In this document: piece after piece, positions 42,887 to 54,234 of the stretch
Layout of the letters: each line of letters starts with the position of its first letter
Position numbering within the stretch: the stretch's first letter is position 1
NCBI GenBank assembly: GCA_964019425.1
Contig: OZ025785.1
Location: 891,501-955,500 of the forward strand
Length of the DNA: 64,000 nucleotides
From: Flectonema sp. DT1601
Taxonomy: Eukaryota; Euglenozoa; Diplonemea; Diplonemida; Diplonemidae
Reading direction: 5' to 3'
Program-made: the position numbers and the translations under genes
The notes under the pieces: generated by a model
Told to the model about the DNA's origin: nothing
Seen by the model: the letters and a program-made list of their open reading frames with translations, nothing else
Databases searched by the model: none

Positions 42887-44853
42887 TTAGAACATTGCTT
42901 CTTCTTCTTCTTCCTCAAGGTTATCGTCTTTGCCATCCAACTGTCCGTTGATGAGGTCTTGGATACGCTGAACCTGTTGTTGTGATTGATAAATTAAATA
43001 AAGTTCTCAAAGTGAGACATCAACAACTAAACAACCTCAATAACATACCTTGCCGTGGATTGAGCCCCAGTTCTCTCCTTCAGAGTGAACCTTCAACCAT
43101 GAACGGATCTCGTCAACTTTGCTGAGGTACTCCTCACGTCGTTGGGTTGACACCTCATCGACAACACGTCTGTCAGTAGATAAGAATGTTAGTTTACTAA
43201 AGACAGTCTTACGTAAGAGGTTGTAGTTATCTCTAATGTGTTCCATACGAAGAGAGAAGTCAGCCAAATGATCAGCAAGAAGAGCATGAGGAGTGAATTG
43301 TTCAAGTAATTGCTTACATTGCTTAAGAACTGGAGCTACCACCTGAATAGACTCGTGATCAGTTGGGATTTGTAGAACGTGAATAGTTTCCTGGAAGAAT
43401 AATTTCAATTTCGTACTGAAGTTGCTGAACGCACGAACTTCATTCTCTAACTTACTCTTCTGATGAATTTCCAACATGATGTGACGCTGTCTCTCGTAGG
43501 CGTTGATTTGAAGGTTCAACCAGACCTCGTTAACTTCAACAAGAGCACGCTCAACCATTTTATTTGGAAGGAGTGCCTCACCAGTGTCTCCTAAGTGACT
43601 GAAGTTCTCTTCCATGGTTCCAATATTCTGAATCAGTGACGCACAGAACTCCTGAACATGGTGAGGTTCAGACTGAGCTTCCATGTTAGTACGCTCCTGT
43701 CTACACCACTGCAACAACTTGGCGTCGTCTCTCATAAACTTCTCAAGTCTGCCCTGCATATCAACTCTTCTCTTATCTTCAGTATTAAGGATACCTGACC
43801 AGGTCTCTACTTCTTTCTTTACTTCGCTAAATCTCTCTTTGCAATCACATATGTCAGCATACTCTTCTGGCCATCCAGTTGCCATAAGTTCGGTTCTTAG
43901 AGTCTGTTGTTGTTGTTATTACAAAATAGAACTCAGTAAGTAGAAACTAACGTAGTTCAGTTATTCTTGTCTCACGAGGTCTCTAGAGGGGATAGAAATA
44001 GTAATCTCTAACCCCATGACTAACAATGTTTAATTGGAGTAAACAAATAACACACCTCAAGATTAGTCATCTCAGTTTCGAAATTATCAACTTCCACATC
44101 GCACCAGTTCTTGTACTCGTCCTTGAGGAGGTCGAACTCAGACTGGTCGAGTCTCTGTAAATCTGTTTGTTGTTTTGTTTGCTGCGCAGTCGGTTACTTC
44201 CCTTCCTTTTTCGAATGTATTTATCACATCAGGAGCGTCTACATGTATTAAGGTAACATACCGTATCCGTGACCCTGAGGTCTTAAAGCAGTGTTTCTGT
44301 GCATAAAGAGAACCTTGTATTTCTCAAAGTGACCAAGAAGGGAAACCTTGGCGTCGATTAATTTTTGGAATGCAGAACCCATGTTAGTCCTGTATGTAAA
44401 TGGTCCTTTCTCTTCGTACTGAGCAGCAGCCTTGCGTGCAGTCTGCGCTGCTTTGGTTGCTTCGATAAGCTGACCGTCGAGTTTGGATTCCTCGGTCTTG
44501 GCAGCGTCGTTCTTAACGCGTTCCTCTTCGAGTTGTTCCTTGAGAGTCTTCTTCTCGAGTTTTAATTGAGAGTTTTCCTGTTCGATAAGTTCCAACTGCT
44601 CAGTCTCTTGTTCAATGCTGGTTCTTGCTTCTTCTAATCTGCTGTCAATGAGGTCAATATTCTGACTCAATACAGCATTCATCATACGACACTTCTCTAC
44701 ATACGCAGCCTCAGCTGTTGACTTCAGTCCTTCATCTTCTGGTGCAGCGCGGACAGCAGTCTCCGCCTTTGCTACCACTGGATCGTGGAGCTCACTCGCC
44801 TTGCGAAGGTCGTCGCAAGAAGCTCTCACGGCATCGCATGTCTTGATGGCCAT
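42887..44853 (-). CDS. Spectrin-like coiled-coil cytoskeletal protein (546 residues, four exons)
   Basis: The exons are 44853-44262, 44162-44056, 43903-43049 and 42973-42887. The three introns (99, 152 and 75 nt) start GTATGT or GTGTGT and end in CAACAAACAG, CAACAACAACAG and CAACAACAG. The sum is 547 codons, in frame. Residues 1-150 are coiled coil rich in Ala/Glu/Lys. From about 200 the helices have spectrin-repeat spacing with Trp in the first helix (TGWPEEYADICDC, LLQWCRQERTNMEAQ, VEVNEVWLNLQINAYERQ). The end is acidic (NLEEEEEEAMF). Codon use is richer in C-ending codons than neighbouring genes, suggesting high expression. It may be a major flagellar or cortical component; no named family was matched. 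The TTCTATTACTTACTTCAG site ends 19 nt upstream. Confidence 0.75.
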
Positions 44854-45306
44854 TTGATTTGATTTTAATGTCCTGAAGTAAGTAATAGAATATCATAAAT
44901 AATACGCAACAGAAACTATCTGTCTGACCATCTTCTGAGTAGAGTTTTCATTTGAGAGCTCTGGGGGAATAAAATATTAAATAAATTCACAAACAGATAG
45001 CCTAGTAGTAGCTGACGTACTCAGCTCAACACGAGTGTGGAGCTTTTTTTTTTTTTTTTTTTCTTCCTGCTCAAAAAAAGTTACGACGGTCTGTTGCTGG
45101 TTTTTTTTGGAACGCACGAGCAAAGCTCACAACCATCTCCGAGTGCTGAGTTAGGTGGTTGCGACTCACGAGATAGCTGCGTCTCATTACCGACATTACT
45201 ACAGCGTTAAACCTGACAAAGACTCCGATCACGAAATAGTTCACTTCCGATAAGTAAGAAGGGATGGAACTATAAATAATAAATCAAATGAAAGGTTCAA
45301 TCAAAT
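44854..45306. other. Intergenic region
   Basis: About 450 nt. It contains the acceptor-like site of the spectrin-like gene and a T-run near 45044-45062. The patch 45110-45240 is less AT-rich but gives no product or RNA I recognise. Confidence 0.45.
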
Positions 45307-46062
45307 TTATGTTTCTGAGGTGCTGGTCGCCTCCTTCTTAGCTCCGTAGTCGCGCTCTCCGAAAATTGCAGTCCCAACTCTCACCATTGTAGAACCTTCT
45401 GCGATAGCTTCTTCAAGATCTCCACTCATTCCCATGGAGAGATTGTTTATTAAAATGTTTGAAAGTTGTAGTTCGTTGATTTCACTTTGAAGTGATTTGA
45501 GTGTCCGAAAACATTTTCTAACTAAATCACGATCAGGTGAATTGATACCCACAGTCATCAGTCCTGAGATGTGTATTTTATCTCCAAATTTTTCAGAAAT
45601 ATTTTTTGCCAACGGGATACACTCCTCAGGAGTACATCCACTCTTTTGATCCTCACCAGAAGTATTAACCTGAAGGTAGATGTGAATAGTTTTGTTTATG
45701 GTGGTGAGTCTGCTGTAAATCTTTGCCGCTAACTTTCCCGAATCAACAGTTTGAATGCAATCAGCGAATGATAAAATATTATTTACTTTGTTGGTCTGGA
45801 GGTGACCAATAAAGTGTTTTTCGACTTTACTATGGTCATGGATGCCTTCTGCGACCCTTTCCATGGCTGTCTGAACGATGTTTTCAGCTATAACTGGATG
45901 GTCTTCTCGGCAGTGTTCTACAGCTTCAAGAACTTCGCTCATTGCTCGGGTTTTTGTTGCCAGGCAAAGTGTTACTTCTTTTGGGTCCCTACCACATGCT
46001 TCACATGCTGCATCGATTCTTTGATACGTCACTTGGATTCCCTCAGCTATTTTAGTAGACAT
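45307..46062 (-). CDS. PLPBP: Pyridoxal-phosphate homeostasis protein (PLPBP/YggS family)
   Basis: A single exon of 251 residues, the usual eukaryotic length. The fold-III PLP barrel is recognisable from the Schiff-base Lys in LCLATKTRAM, AENIVQTAMER (where GENYVQE is usual), FIGHLQTNKV, LQVNTSGEDQKSGC, ISGLMTVG, and the phosphate-binding LSMGMSGDLEEAIAEGSTMVRVGTAIFG. The family binds PLP without known catalysis and buffers it in the cytosol and mitochondria. No presequence is evident. The gene lies only 141 nt downstream of its neighbour. A TTTGTTACTTCGTTCTATCAG-type site (ending TTCTATCAG) lies about 38 nt before the ATG. Confidence 0.95.
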   Translation of the reverse strand: MSTKIAEGIQVTYQRIDAACEACGRDPKEVTLCLATKTRAMSEVLEAVEHCREDHPVIAENIVQTAMERVAEGIHDHSKVEKHFIGHLQTNKVNNILSFADCIQTVDSGKLAAKIYSRLTTINKTIHIYLQVNTSGEDQKSGCTPEECIPLAKNISEKFGDKIHISGLMTVGINSPDRDLVRKCFRTLKSLQSEINELQLSNILINNLSMGMSGDLEEAIAEGSTMVRVGTAIFGERDYGAKKEATSTSET

Positions 46063-46202
46063 TCTTATTACGGTTCTCGTTTTCGATCAGAGCTGATAGA
46101 ACGAAGTAACAAAATGAGAAAAATAAATATGCACAACAAGTCAATAACAAAAAACGAAAGCCACATTAAAAACCAAAACAAAACAAAACAATAATAAGAA
46201 AA

Positions 46203-46700
46203 TTACGTCTGCTGTTTCTTCTTCTTTTTCTTAGCGACTTTATAGGGAGGTAGGGCGCCACTTTTAACAGCCATTTCACGATGTTTATCATCCAGACGGG
46301 CCCACTGTTTTTCTGATATCGCAGCCCCACTCTTGAAGCGAATAGATGCGCAACCGTTCCCGTCGCGGAGGTGTTTTTGTTTTAACTTCATTTTCATTCG
46401 TTTGTCGTGGGCTTGTTTGTAGTTTGTTGTTGTTGTTCGTGATTTTTGTTTTGTATCATATTTTTTATAACGAACTTGCAATTCATTTTGCAATTTTACA
46501 ATGTCTTCCTTCAATGAGTTGCGATCCTCCTCATTAGCCCTCGACATCTTTTTTTTTAACGAAGCTATTTCCTGTTTTAATACTTCTTTTGATTTTTGTT
46601 CTTCACCGATGCTGTCGCTGTGGCTATCCGTCAATGATAGCTCGTCACTGTCGTCGGAGAGCGCTGCTATGCCCTCGTCGTAGTCCTCGCTGTATTCCAT
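46203..46700 (-). CDS. Acidic-to-basic coiled-coil protein, 165 residues
   Basis: A single exon. The N-terminal 35 residues are acidic and Ser-rich (YSEDYDEGIAALSDDSDELS). A charged coiled coil follows (EVLKQEIASLKKKMSRANEE, DIVKLQNELQVRYKKY), then a basic C-terminus ending KKKKKKQQT. The coiled coil weakly recalls the N-terminus of OTUD6-type proteins, but no protease domain is present, so no name is given. The Lys-rich tail suggests nucleolar or RNA association (inference). The acceptor-like CTCCTTCTTGTATACCAG ends 12 nt before the ATG (AG at 46713-46714). Confidence 0.6.
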   Translation of the reverse strand: MEYSEDYDEGIAALSDDSDELSLTDSHSDSIGEEQKSKEVLKQEIASLKKKMSRANEEDRNSLKEDIVKLQNELQVRYKKYDTKQKSRTTTTNYKQAHDKRMKMKLKQKHLRDGNGCASIRFKSGAAISEKQWARLDDKHREMAVKSGALPPYKVAKKKKKKQQT

Positions 46701-47116
46701 TATTTAATAAGACTGGTATACAAGAAGGAGTACCACCCTACGTACAAGCTGACCGTATGCAGGAAGAAATTAATATTTTTGAGACTGAAAGAGATCAAAA
46801 AAAGTTTTTTTTTTTCAAGAGACATTAATAACATCTGACGACACACACAAAAAAAAACAAAACAAATCAAGGAATACAATAACAAGAGACTTTTGAGGTA
46901 AGTAATTGCGGCCAACCACTACAATGGGTTTATGGCTGAACACCTCTTTAGATAAATAACACCCTTCACAGTCTCAGGGGCTCTAATTAGTTAAACGAAA
47001 TTGCTGGGGAAGGGGCGATTCGGTGTACGAAAAGAAGAATAAAAAGACAAAAAAAAAAATGCTCCTCATAAATCGCACAAGACATTACTATATATAATAA
47101 ACACAAGAGATGACAA
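46701..47116. other. Intergenic region, nothing recognised
   Basis: About 415 nt with short A- and T-runs. The overlapping 70-80-codon frames have no support. Confidence 0.45.
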
Positions 47117-50100
47117 CTACCCGTTTCTCTCCGTAAAATGAAAACCAAATCCCATATTCGCAGCATTGAAAGCCGCGTAAGGATCTTTCATGCTGGGTGG
47201 TTCTACAGCTTTTGGAAATCGAGTAGTAGATGGTATGGAATGTAGACGTGGTCCTTGAAATGAAGCAATAACAGAACTCGGCGTCTTAATAGTTTTTGTA
47301 GTCGTAGGACTTGGTGGAGTAGGCGACGTCCATGTTGCATTCTTCAATAAAGTTGCAGGATTGCTGTTGCTAAAAGTATATCTTTGTTGGGTGAGCTGCT
47401 CACGAAGTCGAGAAATCTCAGAGTCACGTTCTTGGACAAGACTCGGCATCAACATTTCAGCATCTTCTACTTTACGTTTTCTTATGACATCATTAACAAG
47501 AGATGATGTTATCCTTGCCATGTCTGGAGTCAATTCTTCGACTACCTCTTGTGAGATGACATCAATGAGTTGAAGTTCAGAAGCTACTTCTTGTTGAGCT
47601 GTTGGGTTCTCATTTATTATTTTATTCTTGAGTCCTTTCACTGTTATCGATCCTCCTGAAACTGCTTTACCAGCTGCTTCGAGAGACTTTGGTATCTTCT
47701 TGGGATCTATTTTCCCATATATACTTACTAAGACCTTCCATAACTTCCTCACAGGTGGGATGCTCAATAATTCTATTGTGTCAAGTGTGAGGGGTATTGG
47801 GTTGAGCTGTTGTTGTTTTTTATTTTGCTTTGTCATATTTAAGTACACAGAACTGTTTTCATATGCCAATATATTCATACCTTGTTAGTCGAGACATTAA
47901 CAGTGCTGTCTTCCGATAATAGAATAGTACAGGAGGTAAGGGATTCTCTTTGAACTACAAAACATTTTTTGTATTGGTAAGCAACGGGGTGACCAGGATC
48001 ACGACCATCTAGAAATTCAGGTAATTTTTGTTGAGTTGCTTTTGATTGAGTGGGTTGTCTTGGAATTAATTCGTCATTTTCAGGTTCTGGTAGGATCTTC
48101 GCAAAGGAACCAACCACAGGAGATCCAGCATCAGGAGAAGGAGAAGATGGTTCTCTAATTCTTGTTGATCCTATTGATTGAGGTGGATTGTCTTGTTCAA
48201 TGACAGCACCGACTCCACTTACTTCAAATTCACAAATCAAACCAGCCTTTGACATTTCTTCATTCGTCTTGGGATCTCTCAAAACAATACTTTTAATTCC
48301 ACTCCTCAAACACTTCACCGGAAGGTAGGCTTCTGCCATGCATATATCCAACGGCTGTTTTTTTGGGAATTTTTTTTTTTTTTTTTCCGCTGCAAAAAGT
48401 AGGATAGCTGCACTTATAAACATACCGCGGGTGCGATGTCATCCCTGTCTAAGACTCTAATTAAAAGAAGAGCTGAATCCGGATCGGATGCCGTGAAGAC
48501 TGCTTTGTTGTTGGTATCAGCACCAGTCCAGTCGGGATTGAAACCGTTTCTGATAACTGGGTTTGTTGTTAATTTTTGTTCTGTCAACGAACTATCGATC
48601 AGCTCTAATATAACATAAGGATCGACAACACCTTTAGCGCTGAATGCGATTGGGAACTTCCAACCTCTGATGATGGTAGTTTTTATAGTCCACGGAGCAA
48701 CTGGTTCTGTCCTAAGTAGGTAGCCACAGCCGTGGTTCAATTCCCTAAATCTAGCAGTGTAGCTCCTGAGGTGTCTGTCAGGCTTTTGCCAATTCAGAGA
48801 TATCATGTGGATTCCTCGTTTCCAAAAGGGAAGATAATCATAATTATCTGAAGCAACTCTTGTCGCACCTGGATACACTCTCATGAGAGTCTTTGATGGT
48901 GACATGTCCGACGGGATGTCCGCATTTTCAGAAAACGATGAAACTTTTTGAAGAGCAAACAAATTAGTCAATTCTCTACTACTCTCAACAGGACGTCCTT
49001 TTATTAATATTCTATTCCGTAAAGAGTCTGGACTGGCATTTATAGGATCAAAGTCAGAATGGCTAAGCAAAAACGGTTTCAACCCCGCCGTCAACATTTC
49101 ACACAATTTCGGTGCGGTTTTATCGCTTATGTGATTCTCCAATGATATGATTACCGGATATGGATTGGTTACGAAAGCGGATGAAACAATCGCTTGCAAA
49201 ACTTCTGTCAAGGGAACCTTACTAGTTAATGTCCTACCATGGTATACCACAATATTACCTTCGTGTTCCCACGCATCAATTTCAACACATCTGCATGATT
49301 TATTTAGGACCTCTGAGTACATCTCGCTGCTTGAATCACCAGTTAACTGATTACCTTTTAAATAAGTATTGTGTGATGAGCTGATGTAATAATTCGACAA
49401 CGGTTTGGTCATATCATGTGAAGTAGCAGCCAATCCATTGTTTAATGGGTTTTTTAAAAATGCACAAAAAGACTTCTTGCTGCTGAATAGAGCTGCAGCA
49501 TCGTGCTGAAGAAGAGGATCGTTAGCGTAGTGGAAAGACTGAATGTTTCTGAGTGCAGTTATCTTTTCATTTGTGGGGGCTTCATTTGAAAAATGTTTAT
49601 CGTACAGAGCCTCAAATTCAGGTATTTGTCCCCTGACCAACCAAAAGTCTCTAAACTCCTTGAAGGTCATTCCCTCCTTCAGGGTCGGCATTGCTAAGTT
49701 CATTTCAGCTATTTCTTTATTGTCAACAATCTGTTTTGTTTTTTTTGTTTTTAATGTGGATTAGCGTTTTGTCTCTTCGTACAAAGAAATTTGGTGATAT
49801 AACCTCACATACATGATCACCATTTGTGTTAATTTTCGCCCAAGCCTTCGTCAATTCCATAATCTCAGGTTCTGTTGTATTTGTAACGTCTTCGCTAGCT
49901 ATCATTATGTCATCGACTGTTACAGCACGTGCGACTTCTTCTGCGAGTTTCCCTATTCTACTGCAATGTTGAACAACCTGTTTGTGATGAGTAGGTTGTT
50001 TATAAAGATAAAAAGAATACATAAAAGTAATGAAAGACAACACACCTTTCGGATTAGTATTTCTGGTTCTATACTTCTGATCTTAGCGCCATGAACACTC

Positions 50101-50840
50101 ACAAGGATCGCAATTATCCTGTCACGGAAACGACGAAGCCACTCCGTACGAGCTTCACTCGCAGCCTCTCTCTGATCGCTATGATATCCTGGCCAGTCAC
50201 AAATATCAGATCCAGGTGGTGCTCTGATGTAGACAGTATGTGGGAGATTTCCTCTTCCTTCTGATCTTTCAGTAACACTTAGATATCCTTGATAGTCAGA
50301 GGTGTCTCTAGAGTGATATCGGTATTTTATTGTGAGTTTAGTATCACCGAAAGTAGCAACACAACCAGAAGAATGGAAAAGATTCTTCTTTCTAATATCA
50401 ATAGGGACTGAGCGTCCATTGTGAATAATAAGATATCGATGTTCAGAGTCAGAACCATCTCTTGGGATTGAAGGTACTAATCTAACAGTCGAGTCATCAG
50501 ACTGGACATCTAAAAGTGTTGTTGTCGATCCAATCTTATGCTCGTTGTTACTCTTTATAATTGAGTACGCAACCCAGTCACTCTCTGCGTCACTTCGGAT
50601 GATCACTTTTCCTGTTTCTTCATTTACTTGAATATCTCCCCAACTCAACTCTTTATATTCTGATATATAAATTGGTTGTTTTGTAACTGAATACCAAGCT
50701 CCTATTAACTGTTGTCCAAGTTGTAGTTCTGCTGATGAGTAATATTCATTATACAGTTCACCTATTAAACAATCAATCATTGATTTGATTTGAAGTTCTA
50801 ATTGGTCTTCCCTCCATCCCAAACCCATACATTGTCCCAT
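47117..50840 (-). CDS. Phosphoinositide-specific phospholipase C (1142 residues, five exons)
   Basis: The exons are 50840-50046, 49977-49813, 49730-48426, 48354-47881 and 47806-47117. All four introns (68, 82, 71 and 74 nt) end AACAG and the frame is kept throughout. The start MGQCMG fits N-myristoylation. Residues 1-265 include a beta-rich region perhaps of PH type. Splicing intron 2 creates an EF-hand (INTNGDHIVDNKEIAEM). The X domain holds both catalytic His residues (YYISSSHNTYLKG and VVYHGRTLTSK) and the Glu of VEIDAWE. The Y domain has RVYPGATRVASDNYDYLPFW and LNHGCGYLLR. A C2 domain spans exons 3-4. It should hydrolyse PIP2 to DAG and IP3. The last 230-300 residues, with a coiled coil near EISRLREQLTQQ, are not part of a standard PLC. 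Confidence 0.9.
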
Positions 50841-51449
50841 TCCCTGATGATGGGTAGTACTGTACAGAAATAGTTACATAAACTTTGGCCACCACATACT
50901 CATAACAAAAAATGATCGTTGGCTATATACTACAAACTGTTAAAGAGGGGGTGAAGTACGTTTTTTTATTTTTGCTTAGTATTCCCAAAAGACTCCGAAA
51001 ACTCCAAAAAAAAAAAAGAAAAAAAAGAGTTGACACTCTGCATGTGATGTAACTACAAGGATATGTGTTTAAAAGAGCAAAAGATGATACATTTGCTCGG
51101 AACGGGATACCTGTCCCATTCCACTACCCCCAACTTCCCCCACGACAAGGATTGTTCGACATTATTTATACAGCGGCGGCAATATTACCAAATTAGGTAA
51201 CCTATCATAATTCTGCTTTTTTTTTTTTTTTTTTTTTTTTTTTGAAACTTTTTTTTTTTTTTTTTTTCTGATTGAAAACATGTGTGAAAAACTCAACACG
51301 AGGTTACTCATGTTGGAGGATTATGTCATGCAGGGAATCCAGGGTTTAGCAGCTGAAGAACTTTCTTGTTCTCTAAGTGTCGCTGTAGTCAAATGTCATT
51401 GGTGCTTAAGACAGAAAAACGTGTCCGATATAGATTCACGTCATCTTTA
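50841..51449. other. Intergenic region with T-tracts
   Basis: About 610 nt between the U2A' stop and the PLC start. It has T-runs near 51220-51243 and 51250-51267. A less AT-rich stretch at 51280-51420 gives no product I recognise. Confidence 0.45.
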
Positions 51450-52224
51450 TTAGTTTACCGGAGGAAGGTTGCTCTCAATAGCTCTAATCTCTTCCAGTGA
51501 AGTCGCTGATTTAACGAGTTCAGCAATTCGACGACGACCTTCGTCGTCAAGGGATTTCTTCTGTACGGGTGTTGTTGTCTCTTTTGTTGGAAATCTTTTC
51601 AGTGATTCTTCTCTTTCGACTGGTCGTATCTTTTGAAAATCCAAAACTTTTAAACTCGGAACTCTTGCTATAACAAACTCCCGATAACCATCTACCTGGG
51701 TAACAGCGTTACCTATTAGTGATAACCTCTCCAAGGTCGGTATGTCAGCCAACGGTGCTAAACTCTCAAGCTGCACTAAATTGTTATTATGCATTACCAA
51801 GTCTTTCAAACCTGACAAACTTTCTCCTAAAGCAGGTGATATTTTATTGATTCTGTTATTATGAGCGATAAGTGTTCTACAACGAGGCATCAAAGGGAAG
51901 TTGCCAATAATTGTTACTTCGTTGTCACTGAAATCAATCTGTTTTTTTTTTTTTTGTTTTTGTTTTTTTGGTTTTTTTGTGTTACATCTTAAAACAATTA
52001 AAAATAGAACATACCGAGTCTACTCCGTTATTTAGAATTCCTAAATTTTCGATTTCCGCAATCTTGTATCCTCTTATATCAACCTGTTGTTGTTTTGGTT
52101 TTTTTTATTTTTTTTTATAAAATATCACGTGATGAAGTAAGGTAGTCACACATACCTCTCTTTCAGACAACGGGTTTACATATTGTGGACACTTAGCCAA
52201 TAATTCTCCTGTGAGCCTCACCAT
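51450..52224 (-). CDS. SNRPA1: U2 snRNP protein A' (U2A')
   Basis: Three exons, 52224-52156 (23 codons), 52083-52015 (23 codons) and 51938-51450, give about 208 residues. The introns (72 and 76 nt) end CAACAACAG and AAAAACAG. The start MVRLTGELL, then REVDIRGYKIAEIENLG and SIDFSDNEV, mirror human U2A' (MVKLTAELI, RELDLRGYKIPVIENLG, AIDFSDNEI). LRRs follow (TLIAHNNRINKI, LVMHNNNLVQLESLAPLAD, LSLIGNAVTQVDGYREFVI) up to the cap VLDFQKIRPVEREE. U2A' pairs with U2B'' on stem-loop IV of U2 snRNA, so the organism has a conventional U2 spliceosome. The first two exons are too short for frame scanning. The 5' flank overlaps a local repeat. Confidence 0.95.
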
Positions 52225-52234
52225 TCAATTGATT

Positions 52235-52653
52235 CAGCCTGTAAAGTGGGGTGAAACTTTGATAATGTAGAAAACAGTAACAACTTTAGAGTATTAAAAA
52301 ATAATAATAATTAATATCATCAAGTACTTGAACTGAAAAATATTTGTAGTTGTAAATCAATGAAAATTACGTTTAGAAAAAAGTAAACATAAAAAGAGAA
52401 AACTATATTTTTTTGTCTTACTGACCAGAAGACGTGGTCGAATCTGGTAATTCGGGGACCGCGTATTATCAGGTTGAGAGTCCCATGCCCTGTAGTCCGT
52501 TACAACTTACACTTAACCGAAGTTAAAAGAAAAAAAAACAGCCTGGAAAGGGGGTGAAACTTTGACAATGTAAAAAACAGTAACAACTTTAGAGTATTAA
52601 AAAAACGAAATTAATATCATCAAAAGTACTTGAACTGGAAAATATTTGTAGTT
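52235..52653. repeat. Local direct repeat of about 115 bp, two copies and a partial third
   Basis: Copy A (52235-52351) and copy B (52539-52653) share cagcctg, ggtgaaactttga, aacagtaacaactttagagt, ttaatatcatca and aaatatttgtagtt, with small gaps. A third start (attcagcctgaaagggg) follows at 52654 and decays within 20 nt. Copy A overlaps the 5' flank of the U2A' gene. Confidence 0.8.
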
Positions 52654-54086
52654 AATTCAGCCTGAAAGGGGAAGAAAACTTGAAATACCACAAACAAAAC
52701 AATTATTAAACCGTGCCGACATGAGGTAGTCAACTGAGGAAAATAAATAAAACATAATATCAATGTACATCAATACACCCCTGAGACTAGAAGGCAAGAG
52801 AAGCCCACGTATTAAGAAACCCTCTAACAAGAAGCAAACCGATACAGGAATTATAATGTACCTACTCGGTAATAAACAAGAACACCCTCCTCAAGGGAAA
52901 GGAGAGGCAAATCAGAAATCTTTTAACACCGAGAAAGGCATTATTCGAGGACAGGGAGAAAGCCACGGAAGAAGGGGATAAAACAAATAGGAAAGCAATG
53001 CGAGTGCCTTTACGAAGCGACAACTAAAATGAAATAGAACTGTTGAACTGCGTATATCGTCTTCGTTTCTCCAGTTCGAATTACTGGCAAAATACAAACC
53101 ATTCCTCAGATCACGTTAAACAACAAAGAAGAATATATCATTTGTTTAAGTTGCGTAAGTTGCTCAATGAGATAGACGAAGCTGGCGGAGTAATCAACAA
53201 AGATGACGTATCGCCCAACGGGGAGGTTCTCTGGGAGTTGCAACACTTTCCCAACATAATTGCTAATATGAGAAGAACCAGAGCATTCGGGGGACAAACG
53301 GAAGGGAGTGGAAATGGTGAACAAAAATATAACCGGGAGTGTTTAATACTCAGATTTTCGTGATTCTTTCCATTCCAGACTTGGGATTAATATTTATCAT
53401 CATTGAGTACTATAAAGGAAACCACTCCCCGATGGTTGTATTCCTGTAGCGTCACTCTCTTATGTTACTTTTAACCCGAGGGCATTCCGGAAACTAAAAA
53501 AAAAAAAGAAAATCGAGTAAAAAACATCCTGTCGTGCAAACTTGTCCAATCGGTGAGAAAAGTGGTCCGAAAATCAATAGAAAAGAAAAGAAAATGGGAA
53601 AAGGTTTTTTTTTATTTTTTTTTTGTGTTTTTGAGAAGACTTTTTTTGACCGTTTAAATAAATTCAGTTAAATAAAAGAATCTACTGGTGACCGAGTAAA
53701 GTAACATTTTTGTGACCACGCGGAAGCATGGACTTGCTCTTGACTCAGCACTGTTTTATTTACTTGTATGGGAAGCCTACCTCCACCAACGCAGTAAGCT
53801 GACCACAGAGTCTACTGATGATAACAAATCACTTGGGATGAGCAACCCCAATACCGACTGCTACGAATAGAACAAAAACTCCCCCCACAAGACTGTTAAT
53901 CGTTTGGAAACTAATTATTTCTTTTTATTTGGTCTCCATTATTATTATTATTATTTTTTTTTTTTTTTTTTTTTTTTGACGAATGCTAATAAATAAAATA
54001 ACAAATCTACAGACCCAGTCAACTTAACCTGACAAAAGATGACTACAGCATTGGTAAAAAGGGAAGAAAAAAAAAAGAAGGAAATC

Positions 54087-54234
54087 ATTCAGAAAAGCAG
54101 CCTTATATTTTGTTGATCGCAGATAGTTTTACTGGCGCACAGGGAAATAGATAACATGACATAATAAATAACGGCTCTTAATCTGAAATAGTTTCTTCTC
54201 CGACTTCGTCGGTGCAAAAAAAAAAAAAAAAAAA
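54087..54234 (+). repeat. Poly(A)-tailed dispersed repeat, copy 2 (fullest)
   Basis: Reads attcagaaaagcagccttat, then ttgttgatcgcagatag, ggcgcacagggaaata, aataacggctcttaatctg, aaatagtttcttctccgac and the hairpin ccgac-ttc-gtcgg, then tgc and 19 A. Excluding the tail it is about 129 nt. Body length, A-tail and truncated relatives fit a SINE-like retroposon; no internal Pol III A or B box is clear. Confidence 0.7.

Noticed and set aside
42430-42890. Overlapping frames of 78-134 codons on both strands
   Set aside because: Low-complexity Phe or Lys sequence around a long T-run; mutual overlap argues against coding.
49723-50043. Reading the exon at 49977 through to TGA at 49723 as a gene end
   Set aside because: Splicing at the GTATGT at 49812 to the AACAG at 49731 restores a proper EF-hand and joins the PLC catalytic exon, so the read-through end is intronic.
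53043-53363. Plus-strand 106-codon frame containing KLRKLLNEIDEAGGVINKDD
   Set aside because: No family match. The opposite strand is open too, and it would be the only plus-strand gene. Left as intergenic, though it merits a transcript check.
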